DNA of 64,000 nucleotides, taken from contig CM042693.1 of assembly GCA_023614405.1 (NCBI GenBank), positions 339,123,527 through 339,187,526 on the forward strand, in the 5' to 3' direction. Below the pieces are notes generated by a model. The model made no database searches. It was given only the letters and a program-made list of their open reading frames with translations, and was not told the origin of the DNA. Shown piece by piece: positions 1-11,600 of this stretch. This DNA is from Avena insularis (lineage: Eukaryota; Streptophyta; Magnoliopsida; Poales; Poaceae). The first letter of the stretch is position 1, and each line of letters begins with the position of its first letter. Made by a program: the position numbers and the translations under genes.

Positions 1-2606
1 GCGGAGGCTTGGTCCCATAGGTATTCCCTTGAGGCCTCCATTATGGAGATCTACAAGGAGAGGAGGCGTTCTGGCGTCAGCGGAGTCGCCAGAACTGGAC
101 TATCCAAGGGGAATCGAACACGGCCTACTTCCATGCCATTGCCAATGGTAGGAGGAAGTGTTCGATCCCTTGCCTCTGGGAGGGGGTCGCTGTTGGAGTC
201 CCCTCAGGCGCTTTCCTCCCATATTTATGCCTTCTACCGGGATCTCTTCTCCGCCTCGCCTCAGTCAGGAGTTTCTCTGACGCCTGACTTCTGGTCCGAT
301 GAGGCCCTAGTTTCCCTCGAGGAGAATGCTAGACTCACGCTTCCCTTCTTAGGAGGGGAGGTGGAGGCGGCCCTGAAGTTCATGAAGTCTAGTTCAGCAC
401 CGGGCCCGGATGGCCTTCCGGTTTGCTTCTTCTAGACTTTTTGGACTCAGCTCCAGCCTTTGATCTTGCAGCTCTTCCAGGAGTTCTACACGGGTACCCT
501 GGTGATGTCTCGGTTGAACCTTGGTGTCATTACCCTGATCCCTAAGGTTGTGGGGGCCACGGATATTCGTCAGTTCCGTCCGATCACAGTGATTAATGTC
601 ATACAACGGCTGTTCGCCAAGGTTTGTGCCATTCGTCTTGCTCCGGTGATGGAGCGCCTCACCCACCCTCTCCAGTTCGCTTTCCTCAAGGGACGCCTCA
701 TTCATGACGATGTCCTGGCACTTCATGAGATTATCCATGAAGTCAAGGCTCGACGTCAGAAAGGAGTGTTCCTTAAGCTGGTTTTCAGAAGGCCTATGAC
801 CGCTTGGATTGGGCCTTCCTAAGGCTCATTCTGGAGAGGAGGGGGTTTGACGATCGCATGATCTGCTGGATTATGCAGTTCGTGAGGAGTGGCAGGACGG
901 CGATCAATATCAATGGGGAGATCGGCCCCTACTTTAGTCCGTCATGCGGAGTTAGACAAGGGGACCCGATCTCCCCTATATTGTTTAATGCCGCGATGGA
1001 TGCCCTGGCGGAGATTCTTGACCGAGCTCGGCCGACACATCTCGGGGTGGTGGGTCACCCGATCCCCGGGGTGGGATCTCGCACCTCCAAGATATCGATG
1101 ACACCATGATCATGGTTCGTGGTTCGACCTTGACATAATTAACTCAAGTTCCGCTTGTGCTTTGAGTCCATGTCGGGCCGACGATCAATTTTGACAAGAG
1201 CGGTGATGATCCTCGGGTTACGGCGGGCGTCGGCCGGATTGGGCTGAATTGTAAACTCGCGACTTCCTATTACGTATCTTGGGATGCCCGTCGCAGACAC
1301 GAGTTCGATCGAGACTTGGCTCCTTTGTTACGAGGTGCGCTCGGCGAGAACAATGGCGGCGCCTTACGCCCAAGGGGAGCAAGTCGGTTCTGATTAACTC
1401 GTGTCTCTCGAGTCTCCCCATGTACCAGATGGGGCTGTACCTCCTGCCCGAAGGGACCCATGCCGACTTCGTGAAGGAGTTGTCTAGGTTCTTTTGGGCG
1501 GCGAAGGATGGCCATCAGAAATACCACATGGTCAAATGGGCGGGGCTCTGCGCCCCAAGAGTGTTGGGGCATAGGTATTCTCGACTCGCCGCTTTAATGT
1601 GGCGTTGATGTTGAATGGGTCTAGCGATCCTCGGGGAGACGGAGGTCTTTGGCTTCACTTATCAAAGCCAAATATCTCGGCCGCCCCTTCGCTTATGGCG
1701 TAGGGAGGGCTCTCGATTCTGGAGAGCCTCCAGAGATCAAGCACTTCATTGGTTGGGCTGCGCTTTTGCGGCCGGGTCATGCGGGGGTCGGTTTTGGCTG
1801 GATCCTGGTCGCTCCCGATCTCATTGGGGTCCGGTTTCACTTTTTCTATCTCCGCTTCTCCCGAGGCTCTGGTGAGTGAGGCCTTTCTAGCGGGTCACTG
1901 GAACATCTTGTTCCGTCGGCATCTTAGTGCGGCGGAGGCTACGGACCTCCAGCAGCTACATGGTTCCCTCCCCGAGGCCTTATCCGAGGCTCCGGACTCG
2001 GTATCCTGGCAGCTGCATCCGTCGGGTGAGTTCACGGTGAACTCGGCTTATCATGCCTTGTTCCAGGGTCCAGAGTTGGGCTGGACTGCTCCCTTGTGGA
2101 AGGCCCCCCTCCCACTTAGTATTCGCATCTTCGTCTGGCAACTGCTACGTGATCGGTTAACCTCAGGGGTGGAGGTGGCCAAGCGTAACGGCACGGGCAA
2201 TGGCCGTTGTCCCCTATGTGGGACTCCGAGACTTGTGCCCATATTATCTTTTATTGTTCGGCGGCTCATGCTCTCTGGAGCTTTGTCAGCAGGCGCCTGG
2301 GCTGGGGCCGACGCAGGAGCTTGGGAGTTCCTGCAGACCAGTGCCAACAGGCCGGAGGAGGTCGCCGCTTCGGGTGTTTGCGCCACCGCTGTCGCCTGTC
2401 TTTGGAACGTCTTGGAATAAGATGGTGATTGAGAAGGTTTATCCTTCCCGTGTGTCTGACCCTGTTTTTTCCTTTCTTGCCTTTCTCCAGCAGTGGTCTT
2501 CCCTGGTGCGGCAGCGTGATCGGGCGACTTTCGACGGCACTTTGCAGGCCTTGAGGACGGCGGCGCTCCCCCTCTCGGCTCCGGCCCCTCCCTCCCCGGT
2601 GGCCTG
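1..2606 (+). pseudogene. LINE (L1-type) ORF2 remnant: reverse transcriptase and C-terminal zinc domain
   Basis: This is the 3' portion of a plant non-LTR retrotransposon polyprotein; the endonuclease part would lie left of the window. Recognisable RT pieces come in order. They are SSAPGPDGLP near 395-420, LIPKV then FRPITVINV at 530-600, QFAFLKGR near 675-695, and GVRQGDPISPILFN near 950-990. The catalytic box is only partly kept, as DDTMIM at 1097-1114. After it come the SSLPMYQMGLYLLP connection region (1405-1450), the WKAPLPLSIRIFVWQLL zf-RVT region (2098-2150) and a CPLCG zinc motif near 2210. The reading frame is broken at least five times: a stop at 433-435, frameshifts near 783 and between 1070 and 1097, and further shifts near 1600 and 2220. 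It cannot make a working enzyme. The family assignment is firm; the exact lineage is inferred. Confidence 0.9.
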
Positions 2607-2675
2607 AGTGTCCTCCCCGCCCTACCGCTGTGGTCTTTTTGCTTTCTTCTTGGGCATGATTGTGCTGTAGCCCCA

Positions 2676-2751
2676 GCGAGTGTGTGAACCTCTTTTTTTA
2701 TTTTTGCTGTTTGGCGAGTGTGTGAACCTCTTTTTTTATTTTTGCTGTTTG
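2676..2751. repeat. 38-bp tandem duplication in LINE 3'UTR
   Basis: Two exact head-to-tail copies (2676-2713 and 2714-2751) begin gcgagtgtgtgaacctc, followed by a T-run and tgctgttt. They lie about 70 bases after the ORF2 remnant. Short 3'UTR duplications of this sort are common in LINEs. Confidence 0.9.
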
Positions 2752-2918
2752 GCTCAGGCCGTGGTGGTTGGTTGGCACAATGTATCCGGATGTTGCTTTA
2801 TTTATAAAGCGGGACGAAAGCCTGATTCAAGAGTTGAAAGGAGCTGCACAAACCATGGCAGGCATCATATTGGTATGTCTTACCCCAGATATCATGGTGT
2901 CTAAAATAATTCACCTAC

Positions 2919-4445
2919 CTCGGGTGAGTCAAAAACACGTCAGATAAAGTGGTCAGCATATAATGTATACATAGAAGGGGAATCCTCCAATATTAAGCCC
3001 CAAGACTGTAATAATGTTTTGTGATATTATACTGTAATAATGTTGGAATATTAGCATCAGAAAAGCAATTCTGAAGTAGGCTCAAGCATTTGTATATACA
3101 AACAAGCCAGAATACATATAATATAATTGATTGGTAAGTTGATGTCAATATGGACTGTACATCATAACCTAATGCATTATCTGAGATCACATATACTACT
3201 ATATGTCAAGCTCGCAGCTGGTAGTTTATATTTCACACGACTGAATAAAAATGGAGAAAAATCTCATATACATGGAAATGTGAATGCTAGTATTGTTATA
3301 ACTCCTGAAAATGACTAAATATACGATCTAACAATATGGATAACAATAGGTGTCAAAAATGGATCACCGGTGAATGATGCAGACAGAAAAATTGCAGCGT
3401 TAAGCACATTCTTTTATCACCTTGTTGCAAGAAAAACATATGAATACTAAGTCTGAGTAGGGTGGTTCATGGCACCTTTTCTAGAGTAATGAACTTATAA
3501 AATTTGATTCAATTGGCATGAAAAAATAGCTCGAATTTGCAATGTTTGAAAATTTGTCACATTGTGTCCTTTTCCATTTCGAGAAATTCTTATCACAGAA
3601 ATTATGTAATGACTTTGTACCGCAACAACTGTGTAGCAAAGGTAGAGCCATCCATGTAACAGAGCGTCCGTACAAAACAACGGTGTTTTGGCTTCTATAA
3701 TATACTTGCAAACTTGAAACATGAACGTATTGTTTGACAGTAACAAATTAGGACTATGACAAGCAATAAAAATGACTCTACCTACCTCACATAATTTGGC
3801 AAATTTCTTGTCGTCTGGTGACTGGATCAACGAAGCAATTGCAGATATGGCATACTATGATTCAGCACATGTTCCTTCAATACACTTTTGCTCCAGTAAC
3901 AGGTAGACATCACTACTGGAGAAAAAATATCAACTAACTATGAGTAAAATATTCAGCTGAAGATAATTATAAATGGTGAGAGAACTAACCTAACTTGCAA
4001 CTTCTAAATACAAAAGGTGTTGGTTTTTACCTATCGCTGCATTTTATTTATATTACCGTCTATTCATCAGAAATATTGGCAAGGTGGTTTTTCTCCAGTT
4101 TTTATTAAGATAATACAAAGTCTCAAGAAGAAGAAAAAAAGCAAACCGGTTGAAGAGAATAATATGTATAAATCTTTAAAATGGCTAAATCAAGCATGGA
4201 CCATGCAATGCATAGAATTATTATAGACAAACAAATAGATCAAGAACATCAAAGTTCCAATACAATTGTAATTTGTTTTACCTGAAATTAACAGATAAAT
4301 GGCACGTCGATTTTGCAAAATATGCCAGCATCTAGAGAGTCTTCTCAACTATCAGGACTGACTCTTTTTCTAACAACTTTAGCAGGTACTTCTCTAAGCC
4401 CCGGAATAATGATGGAAACATGAAAATACACGAAATCCAAACCAG
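2919..4445 (-). pseudogene. PDS5-like (sister chromatid cohesion) gene fragment with introns
   Basis: Three consecutive minus-strand exons can be read with GT/AG borders. Exon A, 4445-4282, contains FPSLFRGLEKYLLKLLEKES and then an in-frame TAG. Exon B, 3915-3786, contains LLEQKCIEGT, a TAG, and AISAIASLIQSPDDKKFAKL. Exon C, 3070-2919, contains SDANIPTLLQ and later LGLILEDSPSMYTLYADHF followed by a TGA. The order and wording match the HEAT-repeat part of plant PDS5-type cohesion cofactors, where blocks like 'LLE..C.EGT...AKYA..AIASL' occur. The copy is dead: one stop per exon, a 26-bp insertion in exon C, and no exons before or after. The keeping of introns argues against a processed copy. 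The identity is from memory of the family and should be confirmed by protein search. Confidence 0.6.
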
Positions 4446-4684
4446 CTGATTCACATTGCAGATATGATATAAATGGAGGTGTATGTATAGAAACTTTCAG
4501 TACATATATATGGACACAAGAACCGAAGAAATATCAGAGACATATCATCTGAATAATACGAAATCCAAACTGCTGATTCACATTGCAGATATGATATAAA
4601 CGGAGGTGTATGTATAGAAACTTTCAGTACATATATCTGGACACAAGAACAGAAGAAATATCAGAGACATATCACCTGAATAAT
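4431..4684. repeat. ~128-bp tandem duplication at exon A of the PDS5-like fragment
   Basis: Two near-identical copies start at 4431 and 4559 (both begin cgaaatccaaa) and run through 'ggacacaagaac' to 'cctgaataat' or 'tctgaataat'. They differ at only a few bases. The left copy holds the 5' edge and splice acceptor of exon A, so the duplication copied an exon/intron border. Confidence 0.9.
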
Positions 4685-4689
4685 TTACT

Positions 4690-5214
4690 TAAAAGTAACA
4701 ACCATTGTTTAAACATTTGAACTGATTAATCATATGAAGAACCTATTATTTCAATGCTCTTGAGATCTGAAACTTAGGCTATATGAAGAAAACACATTAT
4801 AAAACTAAATCATGATTTCCAACGCAAAGGATTTTTAGTACATGTTGAGTTGCAATTCACACAAAAAACATGGGAGATATACCCTTCAGAGTATCTTTCT
4901 TTGAACAGATAGAAATGCGCCCAACTTGCACTCTGATTCAACTTGCAAAATTCATCTTCATTGTTCTCCACCAATGTTATTTAGAAAATATAATTTTATT
5001 AACGCATCCCCTGATGGAACATCATCTGGAAACAAAAACTGCATTAGAATGACAATAATCCAGTACGAAACATGTTAGCTTAAACAAAGAATAAACTGGT
5101 AGGTATCCAGTTCCCACACCATGAGCTAGCTCCACACTCAGCGAGAATCCAAAGTACAGAAATCAAGACATGATTTAGGAAAACACATGCAACCGGTAAG
5201 ATCAAAGGAATTAA
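4690..5214. other. AT-rich intron-like spacer, nothing firmly identified
   Basis: This stretch lies between the PDS5-like and RD19-like fragments. On the minus strand a polypyrimidine run followed by 'gtttccag' (near 5030) could be a splice acceptor, but the sequence after it has stops in all frames within about 70 codons and I recognise no protein in it. Confidence 0.4.
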
Positions 5215-5221
5215 GGATCAC

Positions 5222-5460
5222 CTGAGTGCACGCGCGCAGCTGAGGTTGGCTGTGAACCCGAAGATGCGGTGGGTGTGCTCATCGGCGTCCCTGTACTTCT
5301 TGCCGAACAGGCGGACAAAGCTCGCAGACTGTGCCTCGGCATTCCGCAGCCCCGGCTTGTCGTTCTCCGCGTCGCCCCAACGACCTACTCGATGAGCCGG
5401 CCATCCAGCGGGACCTATATCCTGCTGCCACCACACCCCTCATGCTCCGCTCCGGTGATT
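5222..5460 (-). pseudogene. RD19/cathepsin F-like cysteine protease, propeptide (I29) exon remnant
   Basis: The minus strand encodes NAEAQSASFVRLFGKKYRD followed by ADEHTHRIFGFTANLSCARA. This fits the I29 inhibitor propeptide of papain-family proteases of the RD19 type ('F..F...FGK.Y.D..EH..R...F..NL..AR'). Just upstream, in another frame, is RLIE-stop-VVG, which resembles the conserved 'PLIRQVV' that precedes I29 in RD19 proteins. The exon ends at a good donor (CTCAG|GTGATC at 5222/5221). A TAG and a frameshift near 5390-5410 break it, and no catalytic-domain exon follows, so it is a fragment. Propeptides of this group normally keep the protease inactive in the secretory pathway; that role is known for the family and not shown here. 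Confidence 0.55.
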
Positions 5461-5689
5461 ATTCTCCCCCTCAAAGCTGTGCGGCTGCTGCTCTCCCTCT
5501 TCGTTCGCATCGCCGTCGTCCTGTTCGCCGCTGTTGTTGCCACCCTCCGAGGGGATAGAGGAGAAGGATTGCGGCGGTAGTTGGGGAGGGGATTGGGGAG
5601 GACGAAGCGACGCGAGGGGATTGGGCGGTGGCGGCAGCAGAGTCGGGGAGAGGAACGAGGGAGCAAACCTGGCCAACGGGCTGCTCTCA

Positions 5690-6060
5690 GACGTGCCGGC
5701 ACCTGGGCCCGCGAGAAAAGCCCGGGCCCGGCCTGGCCCATCAAACGTCGGAGCGGTGCCCGTGCCGTGGCCTCAGGCACGCGGACCGGCCCGGCACGGC
5801 CCGTTTAGCTTGTGCTTCCGTGGATTTTTGAAATATAGGCAAAAAAGGGTGTTCACGGGAGGGTCAAACTCGCGACCATATGCTTCGCTGCACTACACGC
5901 AACCACCAGACCACCGAACGCTAGCTGAAATATTATGTTTTCAGTCCATTTTAAAGGCTAACTTTGACGGGCCAGCAGAAATGGCAACGGGCAGCGTGCT
6001 TCATGTGCCACGGACCGGCCTGTCAAGCTGCGTCTTGTGCCGGGCACTGGAAGCGAGTTC
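5690..6060. repeat. GC-rich repeat-like segment with GCCCGGGC/CCGGCACGG runs
   Basis: Both edges carry 'ggcccgggc' and 'gtgccgggc' type runs (5690-5810 and 6005-6050) around an AT-richer core holding 'gggtcaaactcgcgacc'. This layout reminds me of small grass DNA-transposon remnants ending in GGGCCGTGCC-like sequence. I see no exact terminal repeats or target-site duplication, so the class is not assigned. Confidence 0.3.
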
Positions 6061-6981
6061 GTCTTAAGATGACACGTGGCTGGCGCCGTCTTGCGCCTGC
6101 CGTTTACGCGTGTCGGTAGGCCGTTGGCGGTTGCGAGGCGAGGGAGCGGTGGCGCGGGGATTGGAGGAGGAGCATGTCATGTGGCTGGCTAGGTTTTCAC
6201 CCAGTCGCCTCGCGTCGGGCTCTGCCCTTCCCAGACCCGGAGCACCCGCAAACTGCCCACTCGAAACATTATCTGTGAGGTCGACATGCGGGCCTGGGGT
6301 ATTTCCGATGGGGACGTGGCGAGGCCGGACAGAGAGAGGCACGAGCGTGGTACGCGGAGCTCGTAGGTTTAGCAGATTTAATTTTTACTGGTCATGTGGG
6401 TAAAACCTTCTAACCACAAAGCAACGGTCCATATTTAGGAGCAGATTCAACGGTCCAAAATGCTTAGTAGCTACGAGTGATCCATAGGGGTGCATCAATT
6501 ACACCTTTAGATAAATTTGAACTAGCAAGAACAATCACAAAAAATCTCAAATCGACGGCAATACTTACCTTTGCAATACTTTCACCGAACAACTTGCACA
6601 CGTCGACTGTCGGGCATTTCACCGCACCGAATCGATGGATCCGAGGCGACGACGTGGAACGGAACGACCGCGGTGGTGGAACGGGGTTCGATTTGAGCTC
6701 AAACGAGGTTGCTCGATGGCCGCGCGAGCTCGACAATGCGCTGGGCAACGGCGGTGGCAGGATGCTTGCCAGCGGCGCCAGCTAAACGAGATTGGGGTAA
6801 AAATAGAGGGGCCAGTGGTGCGAGTGCGCGGAAGAATTAGGAGGGTGATTGGCTCTGCGTCCGCGAGCTAGCGATTTTCAGCCCGCTGTAGCAGACACAC
6901 ACAAATTGACGCGCCATGCCGCGATATGCCATCGCGCGAAAAAAAATGGCACGTGTATTTGCAGCGACTAAACACAGTAAT
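6061..6981. other. Gene-free stretch left of the old LTR
   Basis: The GC content is mixed. Long open frames exist on both strands (for example 6477-6785), but they overlap each other, have no recognisable domain, and seem to result from high GC. Nothing else is identified. Confidence 0.4.
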
Positions 6982-8315
6982 TGTTGGGCCACGGGCCGAT
7001 AAACAAAACTTTTATCTAACGCGGTGCTCCCAAGATCCAGCTCGGATAATAGGCCACGAGATTTACCACTAGACGCGCATGTGTTGATTATCGATAAAGC
7101 GCGCCAGTTGATGCAGTGTCGATCGATCTCATGAACAGCTTCTCTGGATCCCCCACGAACTCCTTCGTCAGATCTCTTTGTCTCTAGCACCGCACGTGCA
7201 ACGTCTCTATCGGTATCCACACATACAGGAAGGAGCACGCGCGAGGGACTGCTAGATCCTGTCTAACCCGATTTGAGAGTGGAGAAAGCGATAGCTAGGT
7301 CACGGACTATCCCTTGTTAGTCCACTTATATACACACCTAGTTGGACTCAACTCTTGAGGCCCATTTAGGCTGCAACCCAACTACCATATGGATCTCATC
7401 CACATGGGCTCCTTACCCTTAAGTGTGTGACCATGCAGGTTCACGAACACATGAACACGACATGAGATACACCTCCAAGCATTTCGTCATGGCTTTGAGT
7501 CTCACTCACTTCCATGAACACTTGGTCTCAAGTCGATAGATGGTAGCGGCCTCTAGCAAGACGTGCCATCTTCCAATTGCCGTAAAGTCCAAAAGACAAA
7601 CCTTCAACGTGACTTTTGTCCGAGTCCCTTTGCCACACGTTATACCTTGTTAAGCTATAGTCAGAGTGGTTTCCATCCCTTTAATAGCTTAACTGCTTCG
7701 CATTACGTGATATATAATTTATTGGACTAACTCTTAGTCCTACTCCTCAGTTAACACTTAACTGAGTAGCGCATGGCCATGTTTCTGAATTATATCATAC
7801 GAGAGGGCCGAGAGAATATCTCTCCGTTACGGAGGGGCAAATTCCATCTTGGTAATCCATGTCACGTGGCTTGATTCACAACCAACCCGACCTCTATATT
7901 TATAATTGCCCATTACAAAACAGTGTTTGATAAAACCTAAGTTGGCGATCCACAACTCGGATCACCTAAGGTTAAAGTATTCCATTGTATAAGACTGCAA
8001 ATGAGAACATGCTCATTGCATCTTAACCGTGGGTCAGTCTGACTCGCTAAACTCTTTAGCCGAGTCTGTGCAAGTTGGAATAGTATTATCATATGTCCAT
8101 AACAAGTGGAAGCGAGTCATCAAACCAACTTCACATTAGGTTAAGTTATGTGTCCAGCACAACCTCAACGATCAAGGGCATCTTAAAAGAACAACATAAA
8201 TATATAGTTTCACGACCAAATCATATGATATATATCAGATATTCATACAAGGGATAACTTAATAACTTTATGAATACTTTAGGAAATATCACGATTGCCT
8301 CTATCTGGCACGACA
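6982..8315 (-). mobile_element. Diverged Copia-like LTR, probably solo, reverse orientation
   Basis: The segment aligns by eye, along its whole length and in the same order, with the Copia-A LTRs at 32434 and 39041. Start: 'tgttgggcc...gataaacaaaac' against 'tgtagggtt...gaaaacaaaa'. Middle: 'ccttaagtgtgtgaccatgcaggttc' against 'cttaagtgtgtcaccctacggttc'. Next: 'gagagggccgagagaatatctctccg' against 'gagagggcccagagtatatctatccg'. Then 'tttataattgcccattac' against 'tttataatcaccctgttac'. The end is 'attgcctct...ggca'. No gag-pol lies beside it, so a solo LTR is the simplest reading. Flanks are gtaat (left) and gtttt (right), which is no clear duplication, and the right border is uncertain by about 5 bases. 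It ends about 315 bases before the HAT1 start codon. Confidence 0.65.
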
Positions 8316-8631
8316 GTTTTCATATCTCTAGATCTGGACTGTCCATCCAAAGATCTTGATGGCTCGAATTGCAACCTATGGATCTGTCCTTGACTAAGAG
8401 TCGGAGAAAGAAGAATTCCTAATCTACCCCTGTTCTGTCTCACTTATAGCTCAGAGGAGTCACCAGACACCACAACTCCCTAGCCCCTCCCAGGCTCAGC
8501 AATTCCCCATTTCCCGCCTCCCCATTCCCACATCTCCCGCCTCTTCTCCTAGTACATTAAAACCCCAAACCCTAGCCCTCCTCGAGCCCCCGCCTCCGCC
8601 ACCAGATCGACCCGACACGACCTGATCACCC
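8316..8631 (+). promoter_or_regulatory. HAT1 proximal promoter and 5' leader
   Basis: The stretch is CT-rich from about 8465, a usual feature of plant leaders. The ATG at 8632 has the good context cccATGG. No clear TATA box is visible; transcription probably starts between 8450 and 8560. The whole promoter not derived from the Copia LTR is thus only about 150-250 bases. Confidence 0.5.
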
Positions 8632-11600
8632 ATGGCGCTCAAGCAGAAGGGGAGCGGCGCCGCCGCCGCCGCTGACCCCAGCAAGCGGCGCCGCGTGGGC
8701 TTCGCCGGCATCGGTAACAAACCAGGCTCTCCCCGCCTCCATCTCTCGATTCGTAGATTTGGGTTTCCTGGTCGGGCTTCGTGCTTAGGCTGCGGCCGGT
8801 ACTCCTGCGGGTGTATTGTTAGGCTAGTCGCGGTGTCGTTCGGCGTACAGATGCACAGACACAGGGCCACTGAGCAGGTGCCCTCGACTTGAGGTGTCTC
8901 TGCTGCTGGATCGGTGTTCCGTTGGATTCAGATGGACTGGCCTTTCTTTTTTTCCTTTTTTTAAACTGTTCTGTATTAGTCAACAGGGGTAGTGAGTTCA
9001 CCAACATATTTTGTTTGGACAGTTCTGTGGGGTCAATGCAGATAGGAGGATCCAGATTGCTTGGTGGTGTATCGTGTGTGGAGCTATTGATCTGGTTGTT
9101 TTAGCACGGTTACTTTCATCCTCTGAAAGGATTAAGATGTACACTGCATTTCAGGGAGAACTTTATATCTTTGCTAGTTTACTTGCGAAATTGCCTACAG
9201 TTTGTTGTGTCAATTAGGCTGATGAGTGATCCAATAAATCGGCCTGTAGAAACAGGGAGAATGGTCACTTCTTTTAAATTGTGTTGGCCTTGTAGTGATG
9301 TAAACTTGCCAAATTTCCGATGTATATTTCATTGCTTTTATGTAATTTGTTTTGCATAGGTACATGGCGAAATTTAATGTAATCTCCTTTTATCTGTTAA
9401 ACAGATGCTGGAACTGAAGCAAATGAATGCATGCAAGTGTTCATTGGTATGGAATTGCCTTCCTTAGTCCTACCTAACCTAAAATATTATGGCAGCAAGC
9501 ATTAGTCTTTTTTTGAGTTTTCTGTTGTGCAATTTTGCACTGTCTTATATTATATAGCATGTAATTGCAGCTGGAAATTTGTAGCAATATCTACCTTAGT
9601 CTATTACCTCTTAAGATAAATATACGTCCTTGGAGTAGCTTAAAAGTAATGACATTCAGGTGAAAAACATTACTGAGTGTGAAGGAAAATGCCTGTCATG
9701 TACATAATGCTAAACTATGGGCCTTTCATGTTTACCTGCAAATTTTAATTAACTGCAATGAAGCAAACAATTATACCTGTAAGCTATGGAACTGAGCTCA
9801 ATGAACATATAATGCTGTAATTTGGGTTCTTCAGATCTTTAATGTATCTTGTTTTGGGAATCACGACAGCAAGAAATCCTGATGACGTGGGCTCAGAAGA
9901 CTGCACTTCTATCGAACCATTTGACCTAAATCATTTCTTTGGTGAAGATGGCAAGATATATGGCTACACAGATCTCAAGGTAGAAAACAAAGTAGTAAAT
10001 TTATCTTTCCGTAAATAGTTTTAATGATGAAATAGCAGGCTCCCTGATCCCTGCTTCTTTAATTCTGTTTGTATGCTTAACATGCTTGTTATTTGCAGTA
10101 TGGAACCCTATTTGTTTGTCTGATATCTCAATTGGTGCAGATCAATGTGTGGATAAGTGCTATATCATTGCATGCGTATGCTGAGATTTCATTCAAGGAA
10201 ATATCTGACGTGAGTACTTGTTTTCTAAAGTTCATTTCGGCAAGTAATGGTCATTCTGTTGTGATATTATGAGAGTTTTATAAGAACATCACATATGTCC
10301 TGCATCTTAAATTTTCCTGTGCAGACTACCGATAACATCTATGCTTTCTTGTGCCCTTGTGATTACTGTTTTTTGTGATTACTGTTTGTTGCAATGTTTT
10401 TCTTATTTATAACCTCATGTATTTTACTTTTCATCCTAAAGAGTATGTATGGGGTATGGTTAGTGGTTACCATTTGTTACAATATAAATCTTAAGCATTT
10501 TGTTTTTATTGTTAAAGTATCCTCTGTATTACAAAAGCATGTTGTGTTTAATCATCTAAATGTTTATAGCTGGCACCACATGTTCTATAATTTCCATTTG
10601 CAAACATTGTGAATGTCATGTAGATGTTTTGATGTTGCCACTTTAATAGCATGTATTTGTCATGATTTTTTACATGATCACACCAAAATGAAATCTTCCT
10701 CTTTTCTGTTACACTCATCTTGTTTAACCACCAACCAGCACCATTACAACTTTAATTTCTTATCCTAATGATGCTGTATACCGTTATCTGACTTAATCCT
10801 GAGTTTGGAACTTCACTTCACCTGTATTTTGTCAGTAATGGTAACTAAGCATGTCCTGATTTTATTTCTTTCAGGGAGGGAAAGGAATCACAGATCTAAA
10901 ACCTGTCCTCCAGGTAAGATCTGTTTGTTTAGAATGGCTTTCATAATTGAAGAAACTTCCACATGCATGACTTTGTAATATCATTTAATCCTTTTGACAG
11001 AACATTTTTGGGGAAAACCTGGTAGAAAAAGATGAATTTCTGGAGACATTCTCAAAGGAATGCCACTATATAAGGTACCTTTACTTACAGAGCCCAGCAG
11101 CTGCATTTCTGTATTGCTTCTGGAGGCACTGCAGGACTTAGTTTGTAATCTCTGCAGTGAAGTCATGAAGAATGGTACTTCCATTAAACATGATGCCTCA
11201 AACGAAGATGATTTGGCAGTTGAGGTAGTTATTCTTTTTGAACCGTTGTTTAAGTGATTTGATTGATGACATTTTGTTGACTTGGTTCTTAAACTTAGCA
11301 CATAAACTGAAGTTCTTAAAGAAATGTTTTACCTATCAAGTGCCATTGCTTAATATATTTAGATGCATTAATGCTTCCACAGAGTAAAGGTTAATTTGAT
11401 TGTGAGAATATTGCTTCTCCAATTTCAGAATTTTGTATGGACATGTGGTCTATATCTTATTACTTCCATAACAATTTGCATTCAAACTGTTGCCATCCTC
11501 CTTTTGTTTTACTCAAGATATTAACATACTCCTTTAGGGCTGAGCATGCATGTCCCAAGTCTGATCTGCTTTTTGTTGCCAGATTGTTCGGGTTGAGCTC

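Larger units (their letters stand above)
1..2833 (+). mobile_element. Non-LTR retrotransposon (LINE), 5'-incomplete in window
   Basis: The ORF2 remnant is followed by a GC-rich tail and a T-rich 3'UTR. It ends close to the motif 'ttataaagcgggacgaaagc' (about 2801-2820), which I recognise as the usual 3' end of grass LINEs. No clear poly-A tail or target-site duplication remains, so the right border is approximate. It seems to cut off the PDS5-like fragment that begins at 2919 on the other strand. Confidence 0.75.

Noticed and set aside
3495..3830. Minus-strand frame of 111 codons as a gene
   Set aside because: Only its first part, before the donor at 3786/3785, resembles PDS5; the rest reads through an intron.
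5534..6067. Plus-strand frame of 177 codons
   Set aside because: It overlaps the RD19-like remnant and the GC-rich repeat; codon content looks random and Gly/Arg/Pro-biased.
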